Assembly: GCA_023313575.1 (NCBI GenBank)
Contig: JAJTTP010000005.1
Span: 2,914,001 to 2,978,000, forward strand
Length of the DNA stretch: 64,000 nt
Reading direction: 5' to 3'
DNA from: Eutypella sp. D-1
Taxonomy: Eukaryota; Ascomycota; Sordariomycetes; Xylariales; Diatrypaceae
Shown one piece after another: positions 32,658 to 45,440 of this stretch. Numbering within the stretch: position 1 is the stretch's first letter; every line of letters starts with the position of its first letter. The notes beneath the pieces were generated by a model, which was not told the origin of the DNA, did not search any database, and saw nothing but the letters and a program-made list of their open reading frames with translations. The translations under genes and the position numbers were made by a program.

Positions 32658-34129
32658 ATGGCGTCTATCGACTTGAGCGCCGGGTTTCTTGAGCCCCCGG
32701 AGGGCATCACACCTGATTTCGAGGACCCGCCGAAGAACAATCGCATCGCTGCTGCTGCGTACACAGTCATGGTGGCCGTCGGTACATTCAGCATTGCTGT
32801 CCGAATCTATGGCAAAGTGTTCTTAGCTCGCAAGGTCCAGATCGAGGATTGTATGCCCCCTTAAACTTGACCTCATTGTCCCATCTTGAAGACAAGTCGC
32901 GCTGACCTCAGAACTTTTCCCTTGATAACTTGTTTAGACCTGATTATGGCAGGATATGTAAGCCTTTGCCCACTGCCTTCTTACCACACATCTGCTAACT
33001 CATGAGCCAGATCGCCTTCATAGCTACGATATGGAGCGCTATTATGTTTGCTGAACATCCTGGCTATTTTGTCCATTCCTGGAACGTCACGAACGAAGAA
33101 GGCATGGAAGCATTATATGTAAGCTCTTCTACTGTTCGTCCACTGCTCTGGTAGCAGCAACCGTAGCTAACTAGCCTTTCCTAGTACGCCTTCGTCTTTG
33201 GTACACTCTACTCGGTTGCTCTAGCACTCATCAAGATAGCCATCCCTCTCGAATGGTGCCGCCTCTTCGTGCCTCCTGGTACTAAGACAAAGAGCTATTT
33301 CTGGTGGGGATCCATGTTCGTGGTGTGTCTCCAGTCGCTCTTCCTGCCGGTCGTCGTCATTCTCCTGAGCGTGCAATGCATTCCTCACGAGGCCATTTGG
33401 GATATCAGGCTTCAGGCCACTGCCAGCTGCTTTCCCCTACCCGCCCTACAGCAGACATCAGCAACCATACATTTCGTCACCGATCTCGTCATCATGGCTC
33501 TGCCGCAGAAGATTATCTACGACCTGAACTTATCCTGGCAGAAGAAGCTTGGCCTGGGTTTTGTGTTTGGACTTGGAATACTGTGAGTTGGCATTGGGTC
33601 GAGACTACGAGAACAAGAGTATAGCAAATTGCTAACAATAGTTGGCAACAGCGGTTTAGTGTGCTCGGTATTCCGACTGGCCGATACGATCATTCTCGCT
33701 GCCGAGCCCGACGTGTTCTACTACACCGGCCCCGTCATCTTGTGGTGCTGCGCTGAAGTGACGTGCGGGTTGTTCGTCGCTGGCGCTCCAATTATGCCTC
33801 GCGTCGCCAAGGAGTCACGGTTCCTGCGCCGCATGCTCGGCAGCACCAACAGGTCGACTGGCCCCACAGGTGGTACTGCGACAATCGGCGGGGGAGGACG
33901 ATCGAGAGGTCTTCCAAACAGTCGCAATAAATACGACGACTACAGCCAGATCGACGACGAGGGCGGGATACCCCTAGGCAGCCGGCACGTAAAGAGCTCC
34001 GAGTCTACTGAGCAGCTCAGCGAAAATAAACCTGGTAGCGGTGGCATAATACGGACAACAGATGTTGTTATCCAGCACGACGTTTCCGAACCTAATAACG
34101 TCAAACCGGCACCATGGAGTCAAGTCTAG
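32658..34129 (+). CDS. rhodopsin-like (Fung_rhodopsin) seven-helix membrane protein
   Basis: A plasma-membrane protein of the fungal rhodopsin/SAT-like family (related to Pth11-type receptors) without a visible CFEM domain. Five exons: 32658-32850, 32938-32957, 33011-33118, 33185-33582 and 33652-34129. They close in frame to 398 aa. Hydrophobic segments include IAAAAYTVMVAVGTFSIAVR, LYYAFVFGTLYSVALALIKI, GSMFVVCLQSLFLPVVVILL, LGLGFVFGLGIL and PVILWCCAEVTCGLFVAGAP. The family-typical loop Cys (VQC, SCFPLP) and the signature SATIHFVTDLVIMALP are present. The last ~110 residues are a polar cytosolic tail. Exon 2 is a 20-nt micro-exon. I chose the Met at 32658; an in-frame Met at 32544 would add 38 residues. 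The ligand is unknown. Confidence 0.9.
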
Positions 34130-36789
34130 AGGCGTAATGCGCCATCTGTGATCTCTGAATAAAATTAAATCTATCATAATATCTTGTAATTATATGATAT
34201 CGCGTTTTCATGTATAAAGTAGTGCTCTTGTACAACTAGAGAAATCGATACACTATTAGTTGGTAGATGACCGATTACAAGTGTATCATGATGAAAAGGG
34301 TTTTTGGAATTTGAGTCGGGGGATAACAGTTTAATTGGCCTGGAAGGCTGTTGACATAGAGTTTTATCGAGTGCATCGAATAGATCTAAGGGCAGAATAA
34401 GTGTGGCAATCTTCTGGTTCGGCATTTGAAGACGCCTGCATTTAAAGATTTTTAGATGTTCGTAGATAAGTAATTTAGTGTGTATATAATATTACTCATG
34501 CCTCGAGACACTCATGCAAGATCGAACCACCTGAATGGCTCAAAGAGAGGGGGGGCAGTACAGGCACTTCCTTGGTTTTCGGTGCTTGGTCAATTGTTCC
34601 CCATTGCGACGAAGACGTCAACTATTGTATACCTACACAGCCCGGATCATTGTGTGGTAGGAGCCTAGCAGCTCGTGGTTGCTGGATGTATCAGCCGAGA
34701 GATTTCCAAGGTTAGCTAATTCAATACTACAAACCTTCATAGAAGGGGCAAACTTGTAATTAGGGCTGCATGAAAGTAGATCAACAAATGCTTGTGTATG
34801 TTGTGGCTATAAGTGGCTTTTATTTTTGCGGCTATTAGTAAAGCCTGGCGCATTGATCACAACAGAACGACTTGACCAAAAAGCGACTGAAGAGGGCTAC
34901 TTGGTGCTATAAATAAGGATTAGCAGGATGAATAGAAACAAACTGTGCCTTGAATCGACCCAACTGGGACAAAGGCAGTATTAAAGAAACAACAGTAGCA
35001 GTAGAAAATACCGCCAATTACACTACAGACTAAGGACGTAAGGCCGCTAGAACACCGATGAGACTGTATTTCAGAGCTAGCAAAAAACCATGGGTCCAAT
35101 ACACTACTGGATAATGTAGACATAAGTAATAGCAAGGAACTAATTTGACCGCACGCGATAGCAATTGTACCTACAGTTACGTTGTTGATAGTACCGTGAT
35201 TATTAATTATTATCTATTACCGTTCCACCTTGCGCTTTAACCTCACTAACAGTTGCCGGCTGGAAATGACATGCAGTTAATCTAGGTTCAGGGCTGTCAT
35301 GCGATAATGGACCCGGGACATTCTACCCCTATCTATGTGTCACGTGACAAAGGGATGGGAGCGCTAATACATAGCGGCGCCCCCCTCTTCCCCTCCACCC
35401 CCTTTTCCCATGGGCTACGGCAGGCTAGGATTATTTACAAACAAGGGGCTTCACCTATAACCCCCGGCCGGGTCCCCCGCGTATATTTAAAAAGGGGTAG
35501 AGTCGAGTGACTATTCGACCTTTATCCGTGCCATACAGCTACCTTACTGTGACCCTCTGGTATTTATCTCTTACTTTATACCATATCCCTTGACACTATG
35601 GGCTATAGCAGGTTAAACCTTATAAGCAATGGCTTTTCCTTGTAGTAGCAATTAGAGATGTTATGGTTAGACTTTTAAGCAGAAGCAGAAGCAAATTCTA
35701 TATCCTTAAAGTGATGAATACAAAGCTCAGTAAATAGGTATATTCAGCTTACTTATTTATCAGTTAGAATTTAGCGTATTTAGTGTATTTTCCCCTTTAA
35801 TAGGTTTAACTGATCACTCTAGTCAACGATGAAGCTGGCTTAAAGGGATTATTTATAAGATAGCTTACCTGAGCACATAGCCCTTTCCTTTTGTAAGCGG
35901 ATACATATTATATGTACACGAACGTCCCTTGGGGGTGTAACTCTTGCCTATCCGATCGGAAATCCTACACTTGTACTACTTACAGTCTTCCCGGCTTGGC
36001 TAGAGAGGGTTTTTCTTACGCGGTAAATCAACTCAGTACACTAATACAAACACATGTTATATTACTAAGATATGGATTCAAACGAGGTTACACGGTTTGG
36101 GATTGACGAAATCGATATTATATTCCCAAGACCTTAGTCACTTTGCTCTCAATTTGACAGTGCCTCGTATACAAACAGATACACGTAACCCTCCCTTCCC
36201 TAGCATGTTCCAATGTGGTCAAAGGAATTAAGATACTAGTTCTGGATAAATGCGCTGTCCGGCATACTCGGTAATAACATGTTAGTACATAAGGTCCACT
36301 GCCTCGCGCATACATGCTGCAGGAATTACAAACATCAGCTATATTTCTATCTGCTGAAACTGTAGATTTTCTATACGGCATGACAAAAGTTTTAAAGACC
36401 GAGGTCGCCATGTATATGTTACATCCTGCTCTGTCTACCTCCCATATTCGAGAGTTAGGTACAGGATACGAACACTCAATACCGCGGGGTCACTGGGATC
36501 ATCATGAATCATATCAAAGAATTTCAGACAGCTAGTATGGTAGCACGAGGGTCCCTGTATGGGACAAGTTTATGCTTCCAGTTTGGCCAAGTCTATCAGA
36601 TAAGGTCATCATCCAGATGGGGTACAATGCGCGCACCAGTAAGCGAAGGGTCGATTCGTGAATCATACTTATCAATCCCCTCGATAGGAGCGTACTTCTC
36701 AATGAGGTAGCACATGTTATTGTATGCCCTATACCTCATCTTGTTAGTAAATTCCGGTATATCAATCATAGTAGTAGTCTCAATGACGC
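34130..36789. other. 2.7-kb gene-free stretch
   Basis: No supported gene. A GC-rich patch lies at 35330-35480. Two imperfect ~45-base direct repeats begin near 35409 and 35598 (both containing ATGGGCTA and a following GCAGG). Short ORFs here look random. Confidence 0.45.
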
Positions 36790-37937
36790 TTACGTTCTCC
36801 TCAAAACGCTGCCAGGGTGTCCGGCAGCGTAATTGATGGCTCCTTTAAGGCTATACAGCCGATTCCGATCATCAAATTCACCTGCCGGCTCCGCCGCTGG
36901 ATAGTATCGCAGGTACTGCCTCATGTACGCCTTGGACCGAAAGACGGAACTAAACTCGCACCTCCAGTGTCCCAGTTCCATCTCGTTGTGGGCAAAATAC
37001 GACCCCACGTCGAAGAGAAGGGTTTCACCGGTCTCCAGATTGATTCCCATATTTCCCTCCCAAAGGTCTCCATGAATAATACAGGGCTTGAGTTGGCGGC
37101 CATTTGCCTGCAGGGGCTCGAGTAGGCGTGGAATCACCTTGTCTGCTACCTGCTTAATAGCCCGCTCGTACTCTAGCCAAGGCCCATTCCTCTTGAGATC
37201 GAGCCCGCAGACACCGAGAAATAGGTTCCGGTAGAAAACGGCCCAGCTCTCCTGCCACTCCACTACATGGGCTCGGTCGCCATCGCAGGTCTCGACGTGG
37301 AATCCGAACATGCCTTTGGGTGATCGGCTGATTTTGTGCAGGCGTGCCAGCTTGCTCGTGAATTCGGCTGGGTCGGGGGCTGTCGTTACATCCATGTCGA
37401 CGAACTCGGACAAGTAGAAGTAAGTGGCCGGGTCTTGTACTTTATAGCGCCCGAAGCCAAATGGCTCTGGTAGGAAATCAGGCATAAGACCGTGGATTAT
37501 CTTCGACGACTCAAATTCACCGCGTAGCATAACACGGCCGATTTCCCCATAGGCAACCTCCATAATAATGTGTGTTAGTCGACTGCGGCCACTTGAGATC
37601 CATCTATCATATTGTCTTACCTTGACAAAGAACAACTTCTCGCTCCCATCAGCGGTTCGCGCGGTGAGCCTCCCCGTAATAGTCCAGGCACTCGTGCCGA
37701 AGCTCTCCACGCAGAGGAACGTGCTTCTCGAGGGGAGGGCTACGGCATGTGTCAATTCATCACGAAGGGAGAGTGGCTGGTGGGAAGTTTACCATGAATT
37801 ACGGCTTCATCCATCGGAAAAACCCCATCCAGCTTCGCAAGAATTTGCTTGATCGTCATCGGAGCCTGCTCAGCTAGTGGAACAATACCTAGGCTTGCTG
37901 GTGTCGATTCCGCTGAAGCCTGGAGTGTTGTTGCCAT
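36790..37937 (-). CDS. fructosamine/ketosamine-3-kinase-like protein (APH fold)
   Basis: A kinase of the fructosamine-3-kinase family (PF03881), which phosphorylates sugar-amine adducts on proteins and so starts deglycation. Three exons: 37937-37793, 37739-37621 and 37557-36790. They close in frame to 343 aa. The N-lobe contains VESFGTSAWTITGRLTART and LFFVKV, then RVMLRGEFESSKIIHGLMPD, where the family Glu pairs with the ATP-site Lys. The catalytic loop is HGDLWEGN at residues 250-257, followed by LLFDVGSYFAHNEMELGHWR, the metal-binding Asp region. The C terminus DDRNRLYSLKGAINYAAGHP is also family-typical. Many filamentous fungi carry several paralogues of this gene, and they often sit in accessory regions, as here. 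The true substrate is unknown. Confidence 0.92.
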
Positions 37938-38666
37938 CGTGTAGTTGCGTACTTCAAATAATAGGTATTTTCGTGAAGGCTTACTAGGTGGAGGATACGT
38001 TTCAACAGCGGTGTCGCAAGGCCCGAGAGGGGTATCGGGAACAATAAATAGCTCAGGCGGAATAAGTCACCAAGTACTACAGTACATCATATGCGGCACT
38101 TCGTAGGATTGGGATGGGTTTGCCCCCAGCCTGGTTGCCAAGGTGACCTTCCTCAATTAGCAACTCAGCTCGAGGACGGGGGTCGGGGGAGAGAGGGGCT
38201 TATTCCCTTTTTGACTGTGAGAACGTGACGCCTCTACAAAGTCATCCCACGGCGCTCTGTTTTCTTCTGGATTAATTGATTTGAGTATCAGCGTCTGTGC
38301 TATTTTTAACACCGACCAACCTTAACTATCGGTCGCTCGCCCACTTGCCTGAAAACCTCATACACAACCTCAATTTTGTTGTCGGACCGAATCGCTGGAA
38401 GCCCAGGTTATAACTTTTGCACCCGTCCCAGCAATATGGTGCGTCCCATAATTGGCTTGCCACCTTTCAGGCAGATCAGCATGCAAGCAAAAGCAGATTG
38501 ATATTAATATAGGTATTAGTCGCTGTCGCAGAGCTAACTCCCAACGTATGGCCTATAGTTTCGAAAGAAGTTTACATTCCGCAAGAAGAAAGAAGAAGAT
38601 GGCCGAAGTTACCACACTGAGTCTACCGAGGCAATACCTAACAACGGCGAGGACGCTGAGTCGTAC
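37938..38666. other. NLR upstream region
   Basis: Mostly non-coding. An in-frame extension of the NLR reading frame reaches back to 38559, directly after a TATAG acceptor-like site. An upstream exon is therefore possible, for instance a bare ATG at 38436-38438 followed by GTGCGT. Confidence 0.4.
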
Positions 38667-41600
38667 ATGCGGTCGTCCAGCGTCTCATCGGGCACCATTG
38701 GACCCAACTCCACAACACGCCAATTAACAGCGTCAGAGGTACAAGCAGCCGCGCAAGGAGCGAACGATGGGTCAACCCAACAAGACCCCCTTGGTTTACG
38801 TGTTATACACCGTCCACCGGGCGAGTACAGAGTCGTGGACATCGTCTTCGTGCACGGACTGGGAGGCAGCAGCCGTATGACGTGGTCGCATGAGCGCAAC
38901 CTGGACTTCTTCTGGCCGCTGCAGTTTCTATCTCGTGAGCCTGAAATCAACGAGGCACGGATTCTTACATTTGGATACAATGCCAACTTCCGCCCAGGGA
39001 GCAGCAAGAACAAGATGTCAGTCCTAGACTTCGCCAAGGACCTCCTATACGACCTCAAGTATGCCCGAGACGATTCCGTGCCGGGGTCAGAAGACCTAAG
39101 AATGGGAGAGGTTAGAAGCCCTGCCGCACATAGAACTTAGTATGAAGCTTACTACGTATAGCGCCCTATCATATTTATTGTCCACTCCATGGGTGGACTC
39201 ATCGTGAAAGAAGTACGTGGAAGAAAGCCACCGTAGCCCATTGATACAAGGAGGTCTTAACAGCGTGTACTAATGCAGTCCGACAGGCCTACATGCAAGG
39301 ACAGTATGATCCAACGTACATCCCTATTGTAAAAGCAGTCACTTCCATTATTTTTCTCTCGACACCACACCGCGGAACTAACCTTGCCGAGACCCTTAAT
39401 CGCATATTACAAGTCTCGTTCGTAGCCAATCCAATGCAATTCATTTCCGAACTTGCAGCTGGGTCACAAACTCTTCAGAAGCTTAACGAGCAGTTCAGGC
39501 ACGTGGCTCCGAAGCTCCAGATCGTCTCATTCTACGAGACACGTCCCACCACGATGCTCAAGAAAAGTCAAGTCGTATGTGAAGTACCCCTGATCAAGCC
39601 AGCCGGGATCTGACCGCGTGGGTAGATGGTGCTGGAAAAGGACTCATCTGTGCTGGGATATCCAGGAGAGATATCAAAGCCCCTCGACGCAGATCATCAT
39701 GGCGTCTGCAAATATGCAAGTCAGGAGGACCCGCGATACATCACTGTGCGAAATGTCCTCAAGACACTTATCGGTAAAGCCAAGTCAGAAGGTGACGTAC
39801 CGACCTCCGAAAAGTGAAGGTCTGGACTAATACAAATGAGTGCGCGCTTCACCCCCTTTGCAGACCGGAAAGCGTCATCGAAGGTGGCCGGCTCGCCCAA
39901 TCCAAATTTCAAGGAATACCTGTGTATAACGGAATCTCCAGACGCAGACTATAATTTTTTCCGAGATCGATGGACGCCGGGCACTTGCAATTGGATTGTT
40001 AGTCATGAGACGTTTGGTGGATGGATCGGAGACACACGCTGTAGACCTCGAGTTCTGTGGGTCAATGGCAATGCGGCCAGCGGGAAGTCGATACTCTCTT
40101 CGTTCGTGATCAACCACCTCGTCCAGCTAAGACTGCCGTGCTACTATTTCTTTATGCGCTTCACGTCCCAGGAGAAACGAGGAATCAGTATGTTACTGCG
40201 GTCTCTGGCCTTCCAACTCGCCGAGTCTATGCCGGACTACGAAGAGAAGCTTCGCCAGCTCGAAGCGGCGGCGCCGGACCTCAAAACGGCGGACTACCGA
40301 AACGTATGGCAATGGCTGTTCAAGCAAACCCTGTTCCAACTGAATATCGTTCACCCCATCTACTGGGTGATAGATGGTGTCGACGAAGCAGACCGTCCGG
40401 GGTCGGTTATACGACTCTTTTCAGAGCTGCATTCGACTACTGCCCCCATTAGACTGATGGTCGTCAGCCGGCGAACCCACGAGATATCCTCAGCTTTCCA
40501 GAAACTCGCAAAGCAGGTCCACCTAGAGACCGTGCAAACTGAAGGAAACACAGTAGATCTACGGTCGTACATCGATCACGAGATCGATCTTGCGAGCGTC
40601 GCAGCGTATAAGGAGGAGGTTACTGCCCGCCTTATCAGTCGTGCCAATGGTAACTTCCTTTGGGTGCATCTCGCCGTGCAAAAAATCAACGCATGCCACA
40701 CCAGGCCAGATGTCGAGAATGCTCTGAATGAGCTCCCGTCAGGCATGGAAGCCCTATACGATCGTATGGCTGCATCAGTTCGTAATCAGTCCCATGCCAA
40801 TGACAGGAAACTAGGCCATGCCATATTAGGGTGGGCAACTTGTACGCGGCGGCTCTTGAGCGTCGAGGAGCTCAGCGACGCTCTGGGAAATAACGGTGTC
40901 CTCGAAATCCATAGGACAATAGGCGATCTATGTGGCGGGTTTGTGACTGTTGACCACGAGGGCAAGGTGGCCATGGTCCACGAGACAGCCCGGAGCTATT
41001 TGATGCGCGGCACGGGGAGAGACCAGCCCTTATCCATTGACCTCAAGGCTACTAGCGACATGCTCTTCAGAAGATGTATTGCGCGCCTGACAGACCCGAG
41101 CTTGAGGGGTCAGGTCAACCGAAACCGGCCTCCGGCTTTGCTCGACTACGCTACAAATGCGTGGTGCCATCACCTTTCTCTTGCCCCGGTTACTGACCTC
41201 AATAGCCTCGAGGCCGTGGTGGGCTTCCTGAGAGGGCCGCACGTCTTAACATGGATTTACATTGCCGCTAGAGGGGGTAATCTCCGCGCACTGGTCACCG
41301 CATCGCGCCACTTGGCAGACATCGCAACAAGATTGCGCAAGATAAGCGAGGAGTCGGTAGCGCACCGTCAAGCAGCTGCGGTCTTCGAAGGTCGGGCCAC
41401 AGACCTAGTAAAGATTGTCGGCAAATTCGGCAGCAGCTTGACACAGCACCCTGACTCTATTTACAAACTTATCCCGCCCTTTTGTCCGGTAGGCTCCATG
41501 GTGTATCAACAATTCGGCCGCAGGGAGAGCCGCGCGCTTAACGTCTCAGGATCGGCGACAGGTGCGTGGGATGACTGCCTGACGCGCTTCTCCATGGTTG

Positions 41601-43723
41601 AGGGGGCCGTAGCGTCGTCGGTTATCGCGGCCGGCAGTAGGATCGCGATTCTCACGGTGGTGCGCAGGACAAGCCAAGTAGTTCTCTATAATGCGACTAC
41701 CTTCGAAGAACAGAGGCGGCTTACACATCCCGAACGCGTGCTGTGTATTCAGTCTAACAAATTGGGTAACCTCATCGTCAGCTATGGATACTTAACCACG
41801 CGGGTATGGGACCTGGCCACCGGTGAATGTTTAAAGACCATTCAGAACCCGGGAAGACGACCCCGGCCGCAAAGCATCCTCTTTACTGACAAGCACAACA
41901 CGGTACTCGTATGCGGCGAAGATCGGCGTGTGCGGGGCTTCCCTATCGACGGCGACTGTGTAGACGGATGGATGCTGCATTCACAAATAGATGAGCAAAG
42001 CCTAGACAATACTACAGTCAATTTCCCAATATGCTCCGCGCTAAGTCCGGACGGCAACATGATTGCGTTCGGTTACCGGAACCATCCGCTCACCGCCTGG
42101 GAACTGGAACCACCGATGTTGCTAGGGCAGTGCAATCTGTCATTAAACGCGATGGACATGACCATCGAGGACAACACATGGGGCGAGGTCTTCCGGCTTG
42201 CGTGGCATCCTTTCAGCGGCGAAATCTTCGGCTTAACCTTAGTGGGGCTGTTGTTCCGGTGGTATCCATATGACGAAGAGGCGAATGCGACCGTCGATAC
42301 TGGTGCTGACTGTCTCGCAGTCAGCTGGGACGGCTCCTTGATCGCTACGGGCGACGCAGTAGGTACCATCAAGATATACGCGACCGCCGACTTTTCATTA
42401 TTATACCAACTAGCATCACAAGACCCCATAACCCACCTCTCTTTTAGCACTGACTCTAGACGCCTTTACGACATACGAGGAGCTTACGGGAACGTATGGG
42501 AGCCCAGCACTCTTGTCCGCCTCGCAGATTGCTCGGACCATGGAAGCGACTCGTACAGTGAGACGGAGAGTCTTGCAAAAACCTCTCTGTACCCAGAACA
42601 TCACCTGGCCCGGGTTGACAGCGTGATTACGCTGGCGAGCCAGTCAGTAGGGCCGCTATATTGCTACGGGACCGAGGATGGTGTCGCTGTCTTGTGTGAA
42701 GTAGGCCGTGGGAAGGTCTGCGAGCTGGAGAGACTAGCCAGCTACATGCCTATCGAGCAGATGGCCTGGAGCGGCGACGGTTGCCTTGTTGCGCTTTCCG
42801 ACCTAAGCGGACGGCTTGTGATTAAAAGAGTGGGTAGGTCGGAAGCACATCATGATACTTGGCGGGTAACCCATGAATCCGAAGTTGCCATCCCGCCGGA
42901 GCGTGGCCATATTAGCCAGCTCATATTCCACGCTACGGGTCATGGATTATTCATATCCACAGCAACGGCTTTGTTCTCCCTAGATCTCAAGTCAGGTGTT
43001 TTGTTAGAGTCAGCCCTGGAACCAGAGGTCTCCCGTGTCAAGTGGATGTGCCACCCTACGATTGCCGATATCCTGCTCGGGTTTGGTGCAACTATGGTGC
43101 ATGTCTTTAACTGGACCGATCTCCTCGCAACTGGAGCATACACCTACTTCACTACACAAGTCGACATCCTATCCACAAGTTCGCCGCCATCGACAGCAGA
43201 AGGGCACGCTGGAAGCTCTAGCGGAGAACTTGAGGTAGTCGAAAGCCTCATTCCCAATATTGACTCTGGCCAGGTCTTGCTAGGCCTGTCATTACCTCCG
43301 GACACGTCAGGCCGCGAAAAAAAGCGATATCTATTATTCAACAGTGAGAACCTCCCTAGCCTCATCAGCGGTGAGACACATATGCCAGAAGTCAATACGG
43401 TACCATGCACCGCTCTGGAAGAGGATCTCGTCTCACGCATACGACAGCCGCTCGCTTTCCTGTCCCGTCGGAGACTGGCCTTCCTTGACGTGGACCGTTG
43501 GGTCTGCACCTGGCGTCTGCCTAGTATACCTTCATCCTTGCCTGCTGTAGGGATAGGATACTCCGGACCGGGACGGAATAGTATCGAGAGACACTACTTT
43601 CTCCCCGGGGATTGGGCGGTAGGAAATGACGCCCGGCTTTGTACTATATCGCCTGATGGGACCTTTTTTTGTCCCCGAAATGACGAGGTGGCCACTGTTC
43701 AGTCTCTGAAGTTAAAAAAGTGA
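38667..43723 (+). CDS. NLR: SesB-like lipase + NACHT + WD40 propeller protein
   Basis: A fungal NOD-like receptor (STAND NTPase) of the type linked to heterokaryon incompatibility and innate immunity. Five exons (38667-39110, 39162-39212, 39287-39574, 39626-39791, 39864-43723) close in frame to 1602 aa. Residues ~45-310 form a SesB-type alpha/beta hydrolase: VDIVFVHGLGGSSRMTW, nucleophile elbow VHSMGG with Ser157, IIFLSTPHRGTNLAETLNRI and VLEKDSSVLGYPGEISKPLD. The NACHT domain follows, with Walker A GNAASGKS (385-392) and Walker B VIDGVDEAD (485-493), then VVSRR. A helical region with MVHETARSYL links to ~800 residues of degenerate WD40-like blades, for example RVWDLATGECLKTI. The blades are not near-identical, unlike the hypervariable NWD genes. 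The start is the first in-frame Met, but an N-terminal extension is likely. It lies 0.9 kb from the RIP-mutated nest. Confidence 0.92.
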
Positions 43724-43976
43724 AAACAAACGAAGACTTTCCTAGGACCCAATGATATAGCTAATGAATTAATAAATGTTAACCTTGTACCTTACCGTTA
43801 TACTTATGTTACCTTTAAACACCTTCAGAGCACTTTGTAGCACCGATATTCGATATAAATATATTTCATACCTAGGTATGTAAATACGTATATAATTTTA
43901 TTCACAGTTTTCATTATGGTAATTGTTAATCTTGTAACTATTGTTGGTGGATTTGTCTGCTTTATTGCTTTACACC

Positions 43977-44642
43977 TTAATTCTTACTTCTCTTCCTCCG
44001 CCATTGTGCCCCTTTTACACGACTGATTATAACACAGATGTTTATAAGCAAACTAATAACGACAGAGAAAATTGTGAAATACCAGCCATAGCCAACTGCA
44101 TCAACAAGTGGCTGAAGGACAGCGGCAGAGGCGGCACTTATGCCACACCTAATAACTTGACCGGCGGCATACGCTGTGCTTGACTGATTTGGAAAGATAT
44201 CGATTAGCAAAGCGCTGGCCGTATGGCTTAACAGTGTTGAGACCCCGCACACGAAGAACTGTAGAATGATTGGGATCGAGGGGTGGACTTGGAAGTGCAC
44301 TGCCCAGCCGTAACCAGCTACCAGAGCCCCCTCGGCAAGAACGAAAACCAGATAGTTCCGGTATCTAGCCGCCTCGATAGGAAAGTCGTCTTGAATAGAT
44401 TCCTTCTGAGTTTCAGCATAGTTCCTGTCTACTAGCTTCCCTGTAATAAGCCCCCCTAGTGTCATGCCCGCTAATCCCGGCAAAAATGCAAGTCCGATAT
44501 AAAGCTTATTATACGCATATATCTTTGCAAATATGACAGGAATCGCAACTTGGAAGGTGTAGTAAACGGAGTATGACCCGGCCACAGTCCATAACACGGC
44601 AGCAGCCATCTTTCTCCTTTTCATTTTTCTCACTTTAACCAT
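43977..44642 (-). pseudogene. MFS drug:H+ antiporter, C-terminal half only
   Basis: A 221-aa open frame matching the second half of a 12-helix MFS transporter of the DHA1/Qdr-like group. It contains LYIGLAFLPGLAGMTLGGLI, then GKLVDRNY (the loop after the seventh or eighth helix), FPIEAARYRN, GYGWAVHFQVHPSIPIILQF, FPNQSSTAYAAGQVIRCGIS and a basic tail ending RRKRSKN. The N-terminal six helices are missing. The recognisable part stops near 44600, and everything beyond is AT-rich repeat DNA. The first residues (MVKVRKMKRRKM) have no family match and probably read into the junction. I interpret this as a gene cut by transposon insertion and RIP. Expression of the remnant is unlikely to give a working transporter. 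Confidence 0.85.
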
Positions 44643-45440
44643 TATTAAAACTTTTATTTATATATAAAACCTTTATATCGTAAGCTTTATTTATTTCGTA
44701 CCTTTAAATTAGGTATACCCGTAAATATTAAAAATATTAAAACCGCCGCCTTTTTAACTTTAAACTCCCCCGTAATAAAACATTAAACGCTTAATTTTTA
44801 AAACATTTATAATAATTATCCGCATTTATAATACCGCTCCCGTAATAATAGCATTATTAAAGTCCGTACCCGTACCTGCCTTTAATAAAAAAATAAATAC
44901 GGATATATATAAATTTAAAACCTTATTTAAACGGCATAAAATTAATAAGCTTTTAAAACCGGTTCTTTTTATTTTAAAAACCCCGAAAAACGTATTAAAT
45001 AATTTTATATTTTTTTTAATCCGCGTATTACGGGGAAAAAAAAAATAACGATAAAAATAAAGTTTAACGTATTATTTATTTTATCCGCTTATTTAAATAT
45101 TAGTTTTAAAGATTATAATATAAAAACATACGTAATATAAATAAAAATATCCCGTAAACTGGTAAAAAAAATGGCAATTAAAATTACGAATAACTTAAAC
45201 CTTAAATTTACCGGCTACGTAATTATTAATATTATTAATATTAACATTATTAATATTAAAAAGCATGGAATATAAAAGCTTAACGGCTTTATTTAATTTT
45301 AATACGTTTTACTTTTTACCTTTTTTATTAATACCCCCCGATAAAGGTTATTTACCGGGGCCCTAATTAATAATAATATTAATAACAGGTTAACACGTTT
45401 AATTTAATTAATTTAACCAGTATTACGTATATTATATATA
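44643..45440. other. AT-rich mutated DNA, origin not resolved
   Basis: Lies between the MFS remnant and LINE copy A. It has the composition of the island, but I found no match to the other elements. It may hold the erased 5' half of the MFS gene or another repeat. Confidence 0.5.

Noticed and set aside
28196..37937. Secondary-metabolite gene cluster around the acyltransferase
   Set aside because: No backbone enzyme, P450, transporter in an intact state or pathway regulator is adjacent; neighbours are a receptor-like protein and an FN3K-like kinase.
1..44640. tRNA, rRNA or snRNA genes
   Set aside because: I looked for B-box-like GTTCGA segments with matching A boxes and acceptor stems. Hits (e.g. 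near 558 and 22517) lacked a paired A box or lay within coding DNA. A tRNAscan run would be decisive.
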